A stretch of 47,625 nt of DNA from Candidatus Methanoperedens sp. (GCA_030650845.1 JAUSDC010000136.1:1-47625); one strand, 5' to 3'; positions 40,171-47,625 are shown, counted from the stretch's first letter. Notes: generated by a model from the sequence alone, not told the origin. Made by a program: numbers and translations.

Positions 40171-40281
40171 ATCCGCGCATAAAACGGATGAGATGCCAGC
40201 AGGTTTATCTAAGGGAACAGATCCCAAAAGCAATGTTTGTCCCCTCTCGACCTACTTTTATGTAGGCATGGCATTCATCTG
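40171..40281 (+). ncRNA. Candidate structured leader RNA before ModF-like ABC gene
   Basis: A long-range stem joins CGGATGA-g-ATGCCA (40185-40198) to TGGCATTCATCTG (40269-40281): 13 pairs including one G-U, with one bulged G. Inside lie hairpins GGGA-ACAGA-TCCC (40213-40225) and CCTAC-TTTTAT-GTAGG (40251-40266), so a multibranched junction is possible. ATCCG/CGGAT (40171-40189) could compete with the outer stem. It ends about 19 bases before the ABC gene start. It matches no riboswitch class I can recognise. Pairing is by eye, with no covariation evidence. A short inverted-repeat mobile element is the alternative. Confidence 0.45.
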
Positions 40282-40299
40282 TGGCTAAAATCTACTAAA

Positions 40300-41109
40300 A
40301 TGCTATTTACTATGAAAAGCTCAAATACCCCTCAACCTGTTGTCCAATTTAACCATGTCTCGTTCATGAGAGATGATAACACTATCCTCCAGGACATTTC
40401 CTTCCGGATCGAAAAGGGGCAGCACTGGGCGATCATTGGACCCAATGGTTCAGGAAAAACAAGCCTCGTCAGTATAATTAACGGATATCATCAGCCCTCA
40501 AAAGGAATTGTGGAGGTGCTTGGCAGAACGTTTGGCAGAACAGACCTCAGGGAATTGCGCCTGCATATCGGGGAAGCAAGTTCTGAGATAAAGAATATGC
40601 TGCACTCACAGGATACTGTAACTGATATCGTTCTCTCGGGCAGGTTCGCAACTATCGGTCTCTATGAAAAACCTTCACAGGAAGATCTGGAAACAGCAGG
40701 AAGATTGATTGATTTTTTTGATCTGTGTGAACTTGCAAGCAGACCATTCAATATTCTTTCAAGCGGAGAACAGCAGAAAACGCTTCTAGCCAGGGCGCTC
40801 ATGCCTAATCCTGACCTGCTTGTCCTCGATGAACCCTGCGCAGGGCTTGATCTTGGCGCAAGGGAGGAACTTCTGAACACAGTACAGAAAATGTGCGAGT
40901 TTCCAGAAGGACCTACTATTATTTTTGTCACTCATCATATCGAGGAGCTTGTCCCCGCAGTCTCACATGTTCTGGCGCTTCGGGAAGGAAAGATCGTGGC
41001 GCAGGGGACAAAAATGGAAGTCCTGACAGGTGAAGTGCTTTCCAGGACATTTGACCTTAAGATCGAGGTTAATGAGAGGGGCGGCAGGTTGTGGGCGATG
41101 ATACTGTAA
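40300..41109 (+). CDS. ABC transporter ATPase, ModF-like
   Basis: A protein of about 269 residues with a single ABC domain: VVQFNHVSFMRDDNTILQDISFRIEKGQ, Walker A IIGPNGSGKTSLVSII, signature FNILSSGEQQKTLLARALM, Walker B LLVLDEPCAGLDLG and H-loop IFVTHHIEELV. The pattern around the signature and the GQHWAIIGPNGSGK start resemble the COG1119 (ModF-related) group. No permease is nearby. Translation could start at ATG 40300 or 40312; upstream in-frame starts would run through the structured leader. Whether it moves molybdate or a different substrate is undetermined. Confidence 0.85.
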   Translation: MLFTMKSSNTPQPVVQFNHVSFMRDDNTILQDISFRIEKGQHWAIIGPNGSGKTSLVSIINGYHQPSKGIVEVLGRTFGRTDLRELRLHIGEASSEIKNMLHSQDTVTDIVLSGRFATIGLYEKPSQEDLETAGRLIDFFDLCELASRPFNILSSGEQQKTLLARALMPNPDLLVLDEPCAGLDLGAREELLNTVQKMCEFPEGPTIIFVTHHIEELVPAVSHVLALREGKIVAQGTKMEVLTGEVLSRTFDLKIEVNERGGRLWAMIL

Positions 41110-41171
41110 TCTCAACGATATCGAAAAAGTGCAACTATATTGGTTATTAAACCGTTGGAGATTACGTTAGC

Positions 41172-41239
41172 ATCGAACTGGTACGAACTCCATACGAACT
41201 CACGCCATCAGAGTTCGTCAGAGTTCGTTTAGTTCGTTG
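41172..41239. repeat. Dispersed palindromic 'AACGAACT' element, copy B
   Basis: Left units ATCGAACT, GTACGAACT and ATACGAACT; loop CACGCCATCAG; right units AGTTCGTC, AGTTCGTTT and AGTTCGTTG. It lies after the ModF-like gene and before the RHH gene. It is closest to copy A in the outer arms and loop start (CACGC), with the differences mainly in the loop. Confidence 0.8.
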
Positions 41240-41301
41240 CTTGGTGAAATAATCTTCTATGAGAAAAGGATTTATGGACATCAGGATATATCTAATAATG
41301 T

Positions 41302-41613
41302 ATGACAACTAATGCAGTACAAATTAGAATGCCATCTGTATTACTAAAAAATATAGAAGACCTTGTCAAGCAAGGATTTTATAAAAACAAAAGCGAAGCA
41401 ATTATCGATGCTGTACGTCATTTTGTGGGTTTTGGGGAGACAAAAAGCGATATAGCAATATTCATAAGAGAAGAGCTGCATGGAAGGAAAATAAAGCGGG
41501 ATTATTCAAAAAAAGATTTTGATGCTATATGGGAAAAAGTAAGACACGAACATGATTGGAAAGAACGCTTTGGAACTAATGCTGATAGCGTCATGAAAGG
41601 ACTCAGGGGATAA
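41302..41613 (+). CDS. Ribbon-helix-helix (CopG-type) protein
   Basis: A 103-residue protein with an N-terminal ribbon-helix-helix motif: TNAVQIRMPSVLLKNIEDLV, then GFYKNKSEAIIDAVRHFV. The C-terminal part is charged (RKIKRDYSKKDFDAIWEKVRHEHDWKERFG). RHH proteins bind operators as dimers, many as antitoxins; no toxin gene follows, so an orphan regulator is more likely. GGATATATCT lies just before the ATG and could hold a promoter element. The palindromic repeat 63 bases upstream is a candidate binding site, speculative only. Confidence 0.75.
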   Translation: MTTNAVQIRMPSVLLKNIEDLVKQGFYKNKSEAIIDAVRHFVGFGETKSDIAIFIREELHGRKIKRDYSKKDFDAIWEKVRHEHDWKERFGTNADSVMKGLRG

Positions 41614-41650
41614 GTTTTTCTGATGCTCATATAAATAATAATATTCACTC

Positions 41651-42001
41651 ATGGCATGGTTCGAAGTCGATATCTATAATAAATCCATAGAAGTTGATCT
41701 GCATGACTATTCCTACAGAACTGCGATAGCTGTATCCCGGGAAAAGATAAAAGAGGCTTATGATCATGGATTAAAATTCATCAGGCTAATTCACGGCTCA
41801 ACACATATCCGGGATAAAAACGATGGTGGAAGCATCAAATTCGCTCTGCGCACCATGTTAAAAAGAGGAGAACTGGACAGGTGGGTGGATAGGGGATCAA
41901 AGAACAACAAGTTTGACGGCGGCTACCTGCTCCTTGCTATTCGTCCGAATCCTGCGCCAGTGGATTCGGACTGGAAAGAAATGCCAGCCTATGAATATTG
42001 A
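41651..42001 (+). CDS. Small Smr (MutS2 C-terminal) domain protein
   Basis: A 116-residue stand-alone Smr-like domain. Motifs are VDLHDYSYRTAIAVSREKIKEAY with the LDxH-type start, a G-rich site LKFIRLIHGSTHIRD and GGSIKFALRTML. Smr domains cleave DNA or RNA in MutS2 and in eukaryotic and bacterial surveillance proteins, including ribosome-collision factors. In archaea the role of solitary Smr proteins is unknown. The terminal YLLLAIRPNPAP strand completes the fold. It lies 37 bases after the RHH gene on the same strand, perhaps independently transcribed. Confidence 0.75.
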   Translation: MAWFEVDIYNKSIEVDLHDYSYRTAIAVSREKIKEAYDHGLKFIRLIHGSTHIRDKNDGGSIKFALRTMLKRGELDRWVDRGSKNNKFDGGYLLLAIRPNPAPVDSDWKEMPAYEY

Positions 42002-42072
42002 TCATGAGAAACAAGGAAAAAATGTTAATTCATACATAATCTTTACATATCTTCTCCAGTATTATACATTAA

Positions 42073-42360
42073 ATGAAACAACCTGCTGTTCTTGATGAGA
42101 AAGTTAATAGATATGAGAACCTGTTAAGCAGGGCATTGTTGGCATTTGAAGTTGCACCGCAGGATATGACTCATTTGAGGAAAGTCGCAGATGATTTTTC
42201 CACGATGGCACAGGCATATTATGATGATGGCAAATTTTTCCTTGAACATGGGGATAAAGTGAATGCACTTGCGTGTTTCAGTTACGGACACGCCTGGCTT
42301 GATGCAGGTGTGAAACTTGGCGTGTTCAAAGTAAGTGATGAGAATCTGTTTACGATCTAA
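42073..42360 (+). CDS. DUF357 family protein
   Basis: A 95-residue helical protein of the archaeal DUF357 family. It has NRYENLLSRALLAFE, a second helix LRKVADDFSTMAQAYYDDGKFFLEHGDKVNALACFSYGHAWLDAGVKLG, which is the recognisable block, and a short tail. Function unknown. It is followed 12 bases later by the UPF0212 gene and then dph6, an arrangement I recall as common in euryarchaea, and that suggests a translation-related role. GAGAGGAATAAA before the next ATG is the following gene's binding site. Confidence 0.85.
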   Translation: MKQPAVLDEKVNRYENLLSRALLAFEVAPQDMTHLRKVADDFSTMAQAYYDDGKFFLEHGDKVNALACFSYGHAWLDAGVKLGVFKVSDENLFTI

Positions 42361-42372
42361 GAGAGGAATAAA

Positions 42373-42762
42373 ATGACGAATTATATTGTTACACTGGAAG
42401 CCGCATGGCTTGTGAAGAGTGTGGATAGCGTCGAGGACGCGATGAACATAGCGATATCAGAAGTGGGAAAAAAGCTCAATCCAGACCTGAATTTCGTTGA
42501 AATCGAGGTGGGTTCGACAAACTGCCCTGCGTGCAGTGAGGCTTTTGACAGCGTCTTTATGGCTGCAGGCTATGCGCTTGTGGGCATACTGCTTGAGATG
42601 AAAGTGTATGATGCAGAAAGCGAAGAGCATGCTGCAAGGATAGCAAAATCCACGATCGGTAAAGCCTTGAAAGATACTCCGCTTGATGTTGTGGAGGTTG
42701 AGGAGTTCGAAGGCGTGAAAGTGAAAAAGGAAAAGAAGAAAAGGTCAGAATACAACGAATGA
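42373..42762 (+). CDS. UPF0212/DUF555 family protein
   Basis: A 129-residue archaeal protein with [44 protein letters not shown], an internal CxxC (NCPACSEAF) that may bind metal, [29 protein letters not shown] and a basic end. The family (DUF555) is confined to archaea and is of unknown function. The ribosome-binding site is GAGAGGAATAAA. Its last four bases overlap the dph6 start (ATGA), so translational coupling is likely. Confidence 0.88.
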   Translation: MTNYIVTLEAAWLVKSVDSVEDAMNIAISEVGKKLNPDLNFVEIEVGSTNCPACSEAFDSVFMAAGYALVGILLEMKVYDAESEEHAARIAKSTIGKALKDTPLDVVEVEEFEGVKVKKEKKKRSEYNE

Positions 42763-43427
42763 AACTGGCCGCACTGATATCCGGGGGCAAAGACTCATCT
42801 TTTGCCATATACAGGGCGATCCAGGAAGGTCATGTGGTAACAGACCTGATAACAATAGTGCCTGAAAATGAAGACTCTTTTATGTTCCATTCTGCGAACA
42901 TCCATCTCACGCATCTTATTTCAGAGGCATGCGGGATCCCCCTGACCTGTGCACCTTCATCGGGTGAGAAGGAGAAAGAACTCGAAGACCTCAAGAGAGC
43001 GCTTGGCAGTGTGAACGTTGATGGGGTTGCCGTTGGCGCCATCGCATCCGAATATCAGGCTTCTCGAGTGCAGGCCATATGTGATGATCTGGGACTTACG
43101 ATGTATGCGCCTTTGTGGCACAATGATCCTGAAGCACTCCTATGCGAAATGATCCAATTAATGGATATAAGGATGGTCAAGGTCGCAGCAGGGGGGATGG
43201 ATGAGACATGGCTCGGGCGGCGCTTTGATGAAAAACTGATAGAGGATTTGAAGTTACTCAACAGGAAGTACAGGGTTCATCTTGCGGGGGAAGGAGGGGA
43301 ATATGAGACTCTGGTGCTTGATGCACCTTATTACCGGAAGAGGATCAATCTTCTGGAGACTGAAGTGGCGTGGATGAGGGATTGCGGGGTGATGAAAGTT
43401 ATCAGGGCAGAACTGGGGGGGAAATGA
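42759..43427 (+). CDS. Diphthine-ammonia ligase (Dph6-like ATP pyrophosphatase)
   Basis: A 222-residue adenine-nucleotide alpha-hydrolase with the PP-loop [11 protein letters not shown] at the start and the conserved [15 protein letters not shown] motif near residue 183. Dph6 performs the last step of diphthamide formation on elongation factor 2, amidating diphthine with ATP and ammonium. The internal [20 protein letters not shown] and [24 protein letters not shown] blocks match. It overlaps the UPF0212 gene by four bases. A palindromic repeat lies 34 bases after its stop. Confidence 0.9.
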   Translation: MKLAALISGGKDSSFAIYRAIQEGHVVTDLITIVPENEDSFMFHSANIHLTHLISEACGIPLTCAPSSGEKEKELEDLKRALGSVNVDGVAVGAIASEYQASRVQAICDDLGLTMYAPLWHNDPEALLCEMIQLMDIRMVKVAAGGMDETWLGRRFDEKLIEDLKLLNRKYRVHLAGEGGEYETLVLDAPYYRKRINLLETEVAWMRDCGVMKVIRAELGGK

Positions 43428-43460
43428 ACCATATGCAGCCAGGAGAAAAGTAAAGACGAA

Positions 43461-43534
43461 ACAACGAACTGGTACGAACTCCAACGAACTTCGGGAGTCG
43501 TGAGTTCGTTTCGAGTTCGCTGTAAGTTCGTTGT
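43461..43534. repeat. Dispersed palindromic 'AACGAACT' element, copy C
   Basis: ACAACGAACT, GGTACGAACT and CCAACGAACT are followed by the loop TCGGGAGTCGTG and AGTTCGTTTCG, AGTTCGCTGTA and AGTTCGTTGT. The outermost 10 bases are exact inverted repeats. It lies between dph6 and the convergent catalase gene. Confidence 0.8.
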
Positions 43535-43548
43535 TACCGTATCCGATC

Positions 43549-43576
43549 CGCAGATTTCGCAGATTCGCGCAGATTT
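43549..43576. repeat. 'CGCAGATT' direct repeat
   Basis: CGCAGATTT, CGCAGATT and CGCGCAGATTT follow one another right after palindromic copy C. The unit resembles the GCAGAT units at 13477-13547. Confidence 0.5.
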
Positions 43577-43585
43577 GTTGCAGCT

Positions 43586-45100
43586 CTAAGATGTTTCTTT
43601 CACCCGTTGATCATCTGACATATTCGCCAATCTCTCAACTTCTTTTATATCCAGTTTAAGTCCTTTCGCCACCCGGCGACCATAATACGGATCTGCCTTG
43701 AAAAACAGCGCGGTCTGACGCATCTGAATTCGCTTTTGCGCCCCTCCAAGATGAACTGCAATATTTCCTGACAGATGTTCACGATCCTCATCCGTCATCA
43801 CATCTCGATACAGATTACCTGGCTGAACAAAATCGTCATTAGGGTGCGTATATTGATAACGATCAGCTTCTCCAGAGATCTCGATGGCAGGTTCTTTTAC
43901 AGAAATATCTGGCTCAGGCCCGTTAAAACTATTCGGCCAGTAATTCGGACTGCCCCCGCCGTTTGGATCGCTACGCATAGGTCCATCACGCTGATAGCTG
44001 TTCTGCGCTGCATTTTTTGGTGCATTTACTGGAAGCAGGTGATAGTTTGGCCCGAGTCTATGGAGATGGGTATCATGGTATGAGAAAAGACGACCCTGTA
44101 GCATCTTATCAGGAGAAGCTGCAATGCCTGGAACAAGGTTCGATGGGTTAAATGCCGCCTGTTCAACTTCTACAAAGTAATTTTCAGGATTACGGTTCAA
44201 AACCAGCTTTCCAATCTCGATCGGTGGAAAATCAGAATGAGGCCAGACTTTAGTGACATCAAGAATATCAAAACGATAATCTTTTGCCTGCAGAGGGGTC
44301 ATTATCTGCATCTGGACAGTCCATGACGGGGAATCCTTGCGTTCAATTGCATCATAGAGATCCCTTGTAGCATGGTCAGGGTCCTTTGAGCGCATGATAT
44401 CTGCTTCCTGTCTGGTAAGATTTTTAATTCCCTGATCTGTCTTGAAATGATATTTGACCCAGAAATATTCATTCTTCTCATTATACCACTTGTAAGTGTG
44501 ACTGCTATATCCATTCATGTTTCGATATGTGGCTGGAGTGCCGCGATCTGAAAAGAGGATCGTTACCTGGTGAATTGATTCAGGTGTCAGGGAAAGGAAA
44601 TCCCAGAACATATTCGGATCCTTGCAGTTTGTGGCAGGGTTACGCTTCTGAGTGTGAATGAAGTCTGGAAATTTTAAGGGATCACGTATGAAAAAAACCG
44701 GAGTATTATTCCCGACAAGATCATAGTTTCCTTCCTCGGTATAGAACTTCAACGCAAATCCCCGTGGATCACGCTCTGCATCTGCTGATCCTCTTTCTCC
44801 TCCTACGGTCGAAAACCTGGCAAATACTTCAGTTCGCTTGCCTACTTTTGAAAGGAATTTTGCCTTTGTATATCTGGCAACATCTTTTGTAACCTCAAAG
44901 TATCCGCCTGCTCCTGCCCCTTTTGCATGCACTACGCGCTCAGGGATACGTTCACGATCAAAGTGACCTAACTTCTCCAGCAGGTGTACATCCTGCATCA
45001 GAACAGGTCCCCGTTCTCCAGCTGTAAGACTGTTCTGATCGTTAGCCACAGGTATTCCAAAAGCTGTCGTTAGTTTATTTTTCTGATCTTTATTATTCAT
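43586..45100 (-). CDS. Monofunctional heme catalase
   Basis: A 504-residue small-subunit catalase that dismutates hydrogen peroxide. His58 in [12 protein letters not shown] is the distal base; [11 protein letters not shown] holds the distal Asn; and [23 protein letters not shown] carries the proximal heme Tyr. The length and end match clade-3 enzymes. No signal peptide, so it is cytoplasmic. Start ATG follows AGGGG; a TATA box is placed at 45164-45173. A catalase in a methane-archaeon indicates intermittent oxygen or peroxide exposure; it uses heme, consistent with hemB in the window. Sequence composition gives no clear sign of recent transfer. Confidence 0.97.
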   Translation of the reverse strand: MNNKDQKNKLTTAFGIPVANDQNSLTAGERGPVLMQDVHLLEKLGHFDRERIPERVVHAKGAGAGGYFEVTKDVARYTKAKFLSKVGKRTEVFARFSTVGGERGSADAERDPRGFALKFYTEEGNYDLVGNNTPVFFIRDPLKFPDFIHTQKRNPATNCKDPNMFWDFLSLTPESIHQVTILFSDRGTPATYRNMNGYSSHTYKWYNEKNEYFWVKYHFKTDQGIKNLTRQEADIMRSKDPDHATRDLYDAIERKDSPSWTVQMQIMTPLQAKDYRFDILDVTKVWPHSDFPPIEIGKLVLNRNPENYFVEVEQAAFNPSNLVPGIAASPDKMLQGRLFSYHDTHLHRLGPNYHLLPVNAPKNAAQNSYQRDGPMRSDPNGGGSPNYWPNSFNGPEPDISVKEPAIEISGEADRYQYTHPNDDFVQPGNLYRDVMTDEDREHLSGNIAVHLGGAQKRIQMRQTALFFKADPYYGRRVAKGLKLDIKEVERLANMSDDQRVKETS

Positions 45101-45163
45101 AATTAACCCCTTTTTACATTTTAAATTCCAAAATGTCTGTTGATAAGATGATATGAGAAGCTG

Positions 45164-45173
45164 TATATTTAAA
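45164..45173 (-). promoter_or_regulatory. Candidate TATA box of the catalase gene
   Basis: TTTAAATATA on the minus strand is 64-73 bases before the catalase ATG, giving a leader of about 40 bases that includes AAAAAGGGG. By-eye assignment only. Confidence 0.4.
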
Positions 45174-45243
45174 ATTATCCACTTTTTGATAGCCTCATAA
45201 ATAAAATAGGAAGTCTTAAATATCGTGAAGTGGATTTCGGTTT

Positions 45244-45606
45244 ATGTTTTCAAATAAGATAACAACGATAATAGTATCTCTCCTTTTGGGGCTTCTAGTT
45301 TTTAGTGCTGCAACAAATGCTGCAGCCACTACCACATATAGTGGTGTAACAACTACGTATAGTGGGGTAACAACAACATACAGTGGGATAACGACTACAT
45401 ATAGTGGAGTAACGACCACATATAGTGGCCCTGACAAGGTTGAAAATGTTACTAATACAGTCAAGCCAACTATTCCTGTTGCTACAGTGACAGAAAAAGC
45501 AAGTCAAACATCAACATCAACTCCATCGAAAAATACAGCTGGATTTGAAGTTATTTTAGCAATAATGACTCTTAGTGTTCTGTGGTTTAAATTAAAGAGA
45601 AAATAA
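45244..45606 (+). CDS. Secreted repeat protein with PGF-like tail
   Basis: A 120-residue exported protein. A signal peptide (IIVSLLLGLLVFSAATNAA) is followed by five heptapeptides TTTYSGV/I/P, a Val/Thr/Lys linker, a Ser/Thr-rich stretch (SQTSTSTPSKN) and a tail TAGFEVIL, hydrophobic helix, KLKRK. The tail resembles PGF-CTERM but reads AGF rather than PGF. Threonines and serines offer O-glycosylation sites, so a small cell-surface glycoprotein is plausible. The family is unknown. It is divergent from catalase. Confidence 0.7.
   Translation: MFSNKITTIIVSLLLGLLVFSAATNAAATTTYSGVTTTYSGVTTTYSGITTTYSGVTTTYSGPDKVENVTNTVKPTIPVATVTEKASQTSTSTPSKNTAGFEVILAIMTLSVLWFKLKRK
45328..45432 (+). repeat. Five 21-base tandem repeats (TTTYSGV-coding)
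   Basis: Five units of 21 bases encode TTTYSGV, TTTYSGV, TTTYSGI, TTTYSGV, TTTYSGP. Within units the third codon bases vary (acg/aca/acc, tat/tac, ggt/ggg/gga) while the peptide remains constant, so the array is old or under protein-level selection. Confidence 0.85.
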
Positions 45607-45675
45607 TATTATTCTCTGCTAAAAATTGCATTGTTGGCTTTTGATTGCCGCTATGCAGAACCAAATGATGCCCAC

Positions 45676-47304
45676 TCAATCGGCGGCAGTATTCTGTATT
45701 CGTCCTGTTATGTTTCCTCTCGGCTTCTTCTCAATTTCAATATCCTGCATTAAAGCCGGATCATTGGTCGCTCTGACAATGACCGAACTATTCGTATAGT
45801 ATTCAGGGTCGTCCGACACCGTAAGCTCATAAGCGCCTTCTAACAGATCAAGAGAATAATATCCTGTTCCATTTGTTGTGGTCATGATACTTGTATTTGT
45901 AGTAACTATAGCCCCAGGGATGCCTTGTTGTGTGACACTGTCAACCACAGTGCCATTAACATATCCCATCATAAATTCTTTTATCGCCTCGAAAGCATCA
46001 ATCCGCCCTGCTCCATAAGTATTATCAATCCCTACAGTACCAAGATCTTTTGAAGTGCCCCTAAGAATACTCCTTGCTTCCATTGGCTCAAGGACCACGC
46101 CTTTTCTTTTCGCTGCCTCCAGCATGAGAGCATACGTCCCGGCTACGTGAGGTGTTGCCATGGAAGTGCCAGAATATGATATATAACCAGTCGTTAGATA
46201 GTCCAAAGACGTTATGCCAACACCTGGAGCAACAACACCATGATCCATCATTGCTCCACCTCTACCTGAAAAATAAGCTATTACATCATTACTGCCAACA
46301 GCCCCTACAGCTGTTACGTTCTTTATGCATCCTGGTGAAGAAACACCTCTTTGATCATTTCCAGCCGCTGCGACAACGATCACACCCGAAGCGATAGCAT
46401 TATTGATAGCATTTGCCATGGCAGGGTCATCCAGATCACAATCTGGTGTCGTCCAGGTATTGGAACTGGCCAGACTCATGCTTATTATATTAGCATTATT
46501 CTCAATGGACCACTGTATCCCATTGATTATCGTACTTTCAAAAGCGATATTTCCATCAAAAACTTGTACCCCGAATAGGCTAACATTAGGAGCAACACCT
46601 GTAGTAATTCCACCTGTGCCGTTACCACCAACAGTTCCTGCCACATGAGTTCCATGTCCATCGTTATCGTAGGGATCAGGATAAGGATCATCCGGGTGAT
46701 AAACATCATCCTTAAATCGCGTTACTCTGCCTGCAATGTCGGGATGTGACGAATTTATCCCAGTATCTATTATCGAAACATTGATACCGCCACCGTATAT
46801 TCCATATCCCCATGGCTCAGGGGTATTTATTTTTATCAGATCTGATGTGGGATTGTTCAGCACTGTTGAAGTTGTATAAAGGTCATCTTCTACAGTATTG
46901 AATTGATGATCAAGTTGGATCAATTCAATATCATCACGTTTACCAAGTTTCTCGATTAATTGTGGTGATGCTTTTAGTGCTATTGCATTTACGATCCAGA
47001 ACGGGTTTATTCTGTCAGCATTACCTTTTATTTTTTCTTCTTCAAGGAAAGATACGAGACCTTTCTGGGTTTCAAAAGCATTGTTTTTCAAAAAGTGAAT
47101 TTGATTTTCAATAGACAAAATTTCGAGATATGTCTTATCCTTCAAGATAATTATCACAGGTACTTTTTCGATTTCCTGCAGCCTTGATTTCACTTCAATT
47201 GATATTTTGTCATTGGAAGCTTCAGTATTAATTGGGAAGATGGAATATATTATGAGCGAAAGCAAAACGAGAGATACAAATTGAAAAACTGATCTTTTCA
47301 ACAT
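45676..47304 (-). CDS. Secreted subtilisin-like serine protease (S8)
   Basis: A 542-residue exported protease. Signal peptide to about residue 29; an I9-type propeptide (33-140) with FWIVNAIALKASPQLIEKL; catalytic Asp180 (VSIIDTGIN), His217 (NDGHGTHVAGT), oxyanion Asn316 (AAAGND) and Ser381 (SGTSMATPHVAG). After about residue 435 comes a carboxypeptidase-regulatory-like beta domain (GIPGAIVTTNT...GYYSLDLLEGAYELTVS) and a short end GNITGRIQNTAAD, with no cell-surface anchor. It would digest extracellular protein or mature surface proteins. The next upstream gene (partial) shares the same terminal module. Confidence 0.95.
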   Translation of the reverse strand: MLKRSVFQFVSLVLLSLIIYSIFPINTEASNDKISIEVKSRLQEIEKVPVIIILKDKTYLEILSIENQIHFLKNNAFETQKGLVSFLEEEKIKGNADRINPFWIVNAIALKASPQLIEKLGKRDDIELIQLDHQFNTVEDDLYTTSTVLNNPTSDLIKINTPEPWGYGIYGGGINVSIIDTGINSSHPDIAGRVTRFKDDVYHPDDPYPDPYDNDGHGTHVAGTVGGNGTGGITTGVAPNVSLFGVQVFDGNIAFESTIINGIQWSIENNANIISMSLASSNTWTTPDCDLDDPAMANAINNAIASGVIVVAAAGNDQRGVSSPGCIKNVTAVGAVGSNDVIAYFSGRGGAMMDHGVVAPGVGITSLDYLTTGYISYSGTSMATPHVAGTYALMLEAAKRKGVVLEPMEARSILRGTSKDLGTVGIDNTYGAGRIDAFEAIKEFMMGYVNGTVVDSVTQQGIPGAIVTTNTSIMTTTNGTGYYSLDLLEGAYELTVSDDPEYYTNSSVIVRATNDPALMQDIEIEKKPRGNITGRIQNTAAD

Positions 47305-47314
47305 TTTTGGTATA

Positions 47315-47625
47315 TTATTTGATCATAACATTACCCGTTATATTTCCAGTTGGCTTAAGAGTCAGGATAATATCCTGTGTTATTGTAGAATTTGCAGTCA
47401 CAGTCACTTCTACACTGTTGGGGTAATATTCTGGCTCTTTACTTGCCGTTAATATATATGTGCCGTTAGTCAATCTGAATGAATATTTACCATTTATGTC
47501 TGTTGTTGTTGAAACCATTGTATTGGTCGATACGATTGCACCATTAATGTTTCCAAAGCTGCCAGAAACTGTACCGTTAGCATATCCTGTAGGTGAAGTA
47601 ATAGTTAATTGTTTACTGGTTATTC
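47315..47625 (-). CDS. Partial secreted protein with carboxypeptidase-regulatory-like module
   Basis: The frame runs off the right edge, leaving the last 103 codons. The visible part, GYANGTVSGSFGNINGAIVSTNT followed by GKYSFRLTNGTYILTAS, EPEYYPNSVEV and TLKPTGNITGNVMIK, is a beta-sandwich module like the tail of the adjacent subtilase, with the same block order (GTVxxS, GAIVxTNT, GxYSxxL, EYYxNS, GNITG). The stop lies 10 bases before the subtilase start, suggesting co-transcription. The rest of the protein is outside the window, so its catalytic part, if any, is unknown. Confidence 0.8.
   Translation of the reverse strand, partial: ITSKQLTITSPTGYANGTVSGSFGNINGAIVSTNTMVSTTTDINGKYSFRLTNGTYILTASKEPEYYPNSVEVTVTANSTITQDIILTLKPTGNITGNVMIK

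Noticed and set aside
40237-40299. Upstream start for the ModF-like ABC protein
   Set aside because: The added residues (MSPLDLLLCRHGIHLW...) resemble no ABC N-terminus and lie within the predicted RNA stem.
15375-43576. AACGAACT and CGCAGATT repeats as CRISPR
   Set aside because: Units are palindromic clusters or short direct runs at single sites, without equal-length repeats separated by unique spacers, and no cas genes are in the window.
45216-45464. Minus-strand open frame through the 21-base tandem repeats, rich in YVVVTPL units
   Set aside because: It is the antisense of the TTTYSGV repeats; the plus-strand frame has a signal peptide and membrane tail, while this frame has no ribosome-binding site or domain.
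1-47625. tRNA, rRNA, insertion sequences, prophage genes
   Set aside because: No cloverleaf, rRNA-like sequence, transposase, integrase or phage structural gene was seen; all large frames are accounted for by cellular genes.

Overview
The window reads as a chromosomal segment of a methanogenic or methane-oxidising archaeon of the Methanosarcinales, with 'Candidatus Methanoperedens' (ANME-2d) the best guess. Evidence: genes for tetrahydromethanopterin C1 metabolism (mtd at 6505-7332, mptA at 36015-36968, the methanogenesis-marker mtxX at 13597-14397) sit beside a large c-type cytochrome/Rieske/cytochrome b locus (20054-24435), heme synthesis (hemB) and a heme catalase. Information-processing genes are archaeal (aIF1, TFE, NAC, homodimeric-type EndA, aTrm56, Dph6). 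Four secreted proteins end in archaeosortase-type PGF-like tails. Small families I know mainly from Methanosarcinales (DUF5371-like, DUF2551-like) agree. The species assignment is inference.

Layout. 1-6.1 kb: a PIN-domain toxin-like gene, an orphan AbrB-like gene, cyclophilin, hemB, a secreted protein, EndA/DUF192. 6.1-13.4 kb: aIF1, mtd, a beta-CASP nuclease with an unusual start codon, Trm56, an ATP-grasp enzyme, then TFE/HD protein/DUF2551/IscA/NAC/ProC. 13.4-20.1 kb: mtxX, a Trm5-like methyltransferase, a HerA-like ATPase, a phosphohexomutase, and a SatD/DUF3307/glutaredoxin run. 20.1-24.4 kb, minus strand: an apparent eight-gene operon for a b6f-like quinol-oxidising complex with two paralogous hexaheme cytochromes. 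24.6-33.1 kb, minus strand: dapF, a diadenylate cyclase, smc with a coiled-coil partner, aspS and a HEAT-repeat protein. 33.3-37 kb: a cupredoxin-like protein, an HgdB-like protein with its ATPase activator, a Cys-rich membrane protein, mptA. 37-43.4 kb: an ABC exporter, a structured leader before a ModF-like ABC ATPase, an RHH protein, Smr, and DUF357/DUF555/Dph6. 43.6-47.6 kb: catalase, a repeat-bearing surface protein, a secreted subtilase and the tail of a second protein sharing its C-terminal module.

How the parts fit. The strongest multi-gene unit is the respiratory complex. The Rieske protein and split cytochrome b (N-terminal part resembling cytochrome b6, including the cysteine that anchors heme c_n in b6) would oxidise a quinol at the outer face and pass electrons to a monoheme cytochrome and two surface hexaheme cytochromes. 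That would suit energy conservation linked to extracellular or nitrate-dependent respiration. Mtd and MptA supply the reverse or forward C1 pathway and its cofactor, and HemB supplies heme precursors.

Non-coding structure is notable: three dispersed palindromic 'AACGAACT' repeats, several perfect operator-like palindromes, tandem repeats before the ABC exporter, and a roughly 110-base potentially structured leader at 40171-40281. I saw no rRNA, tRNA, CRISPR array or insertion sequence.
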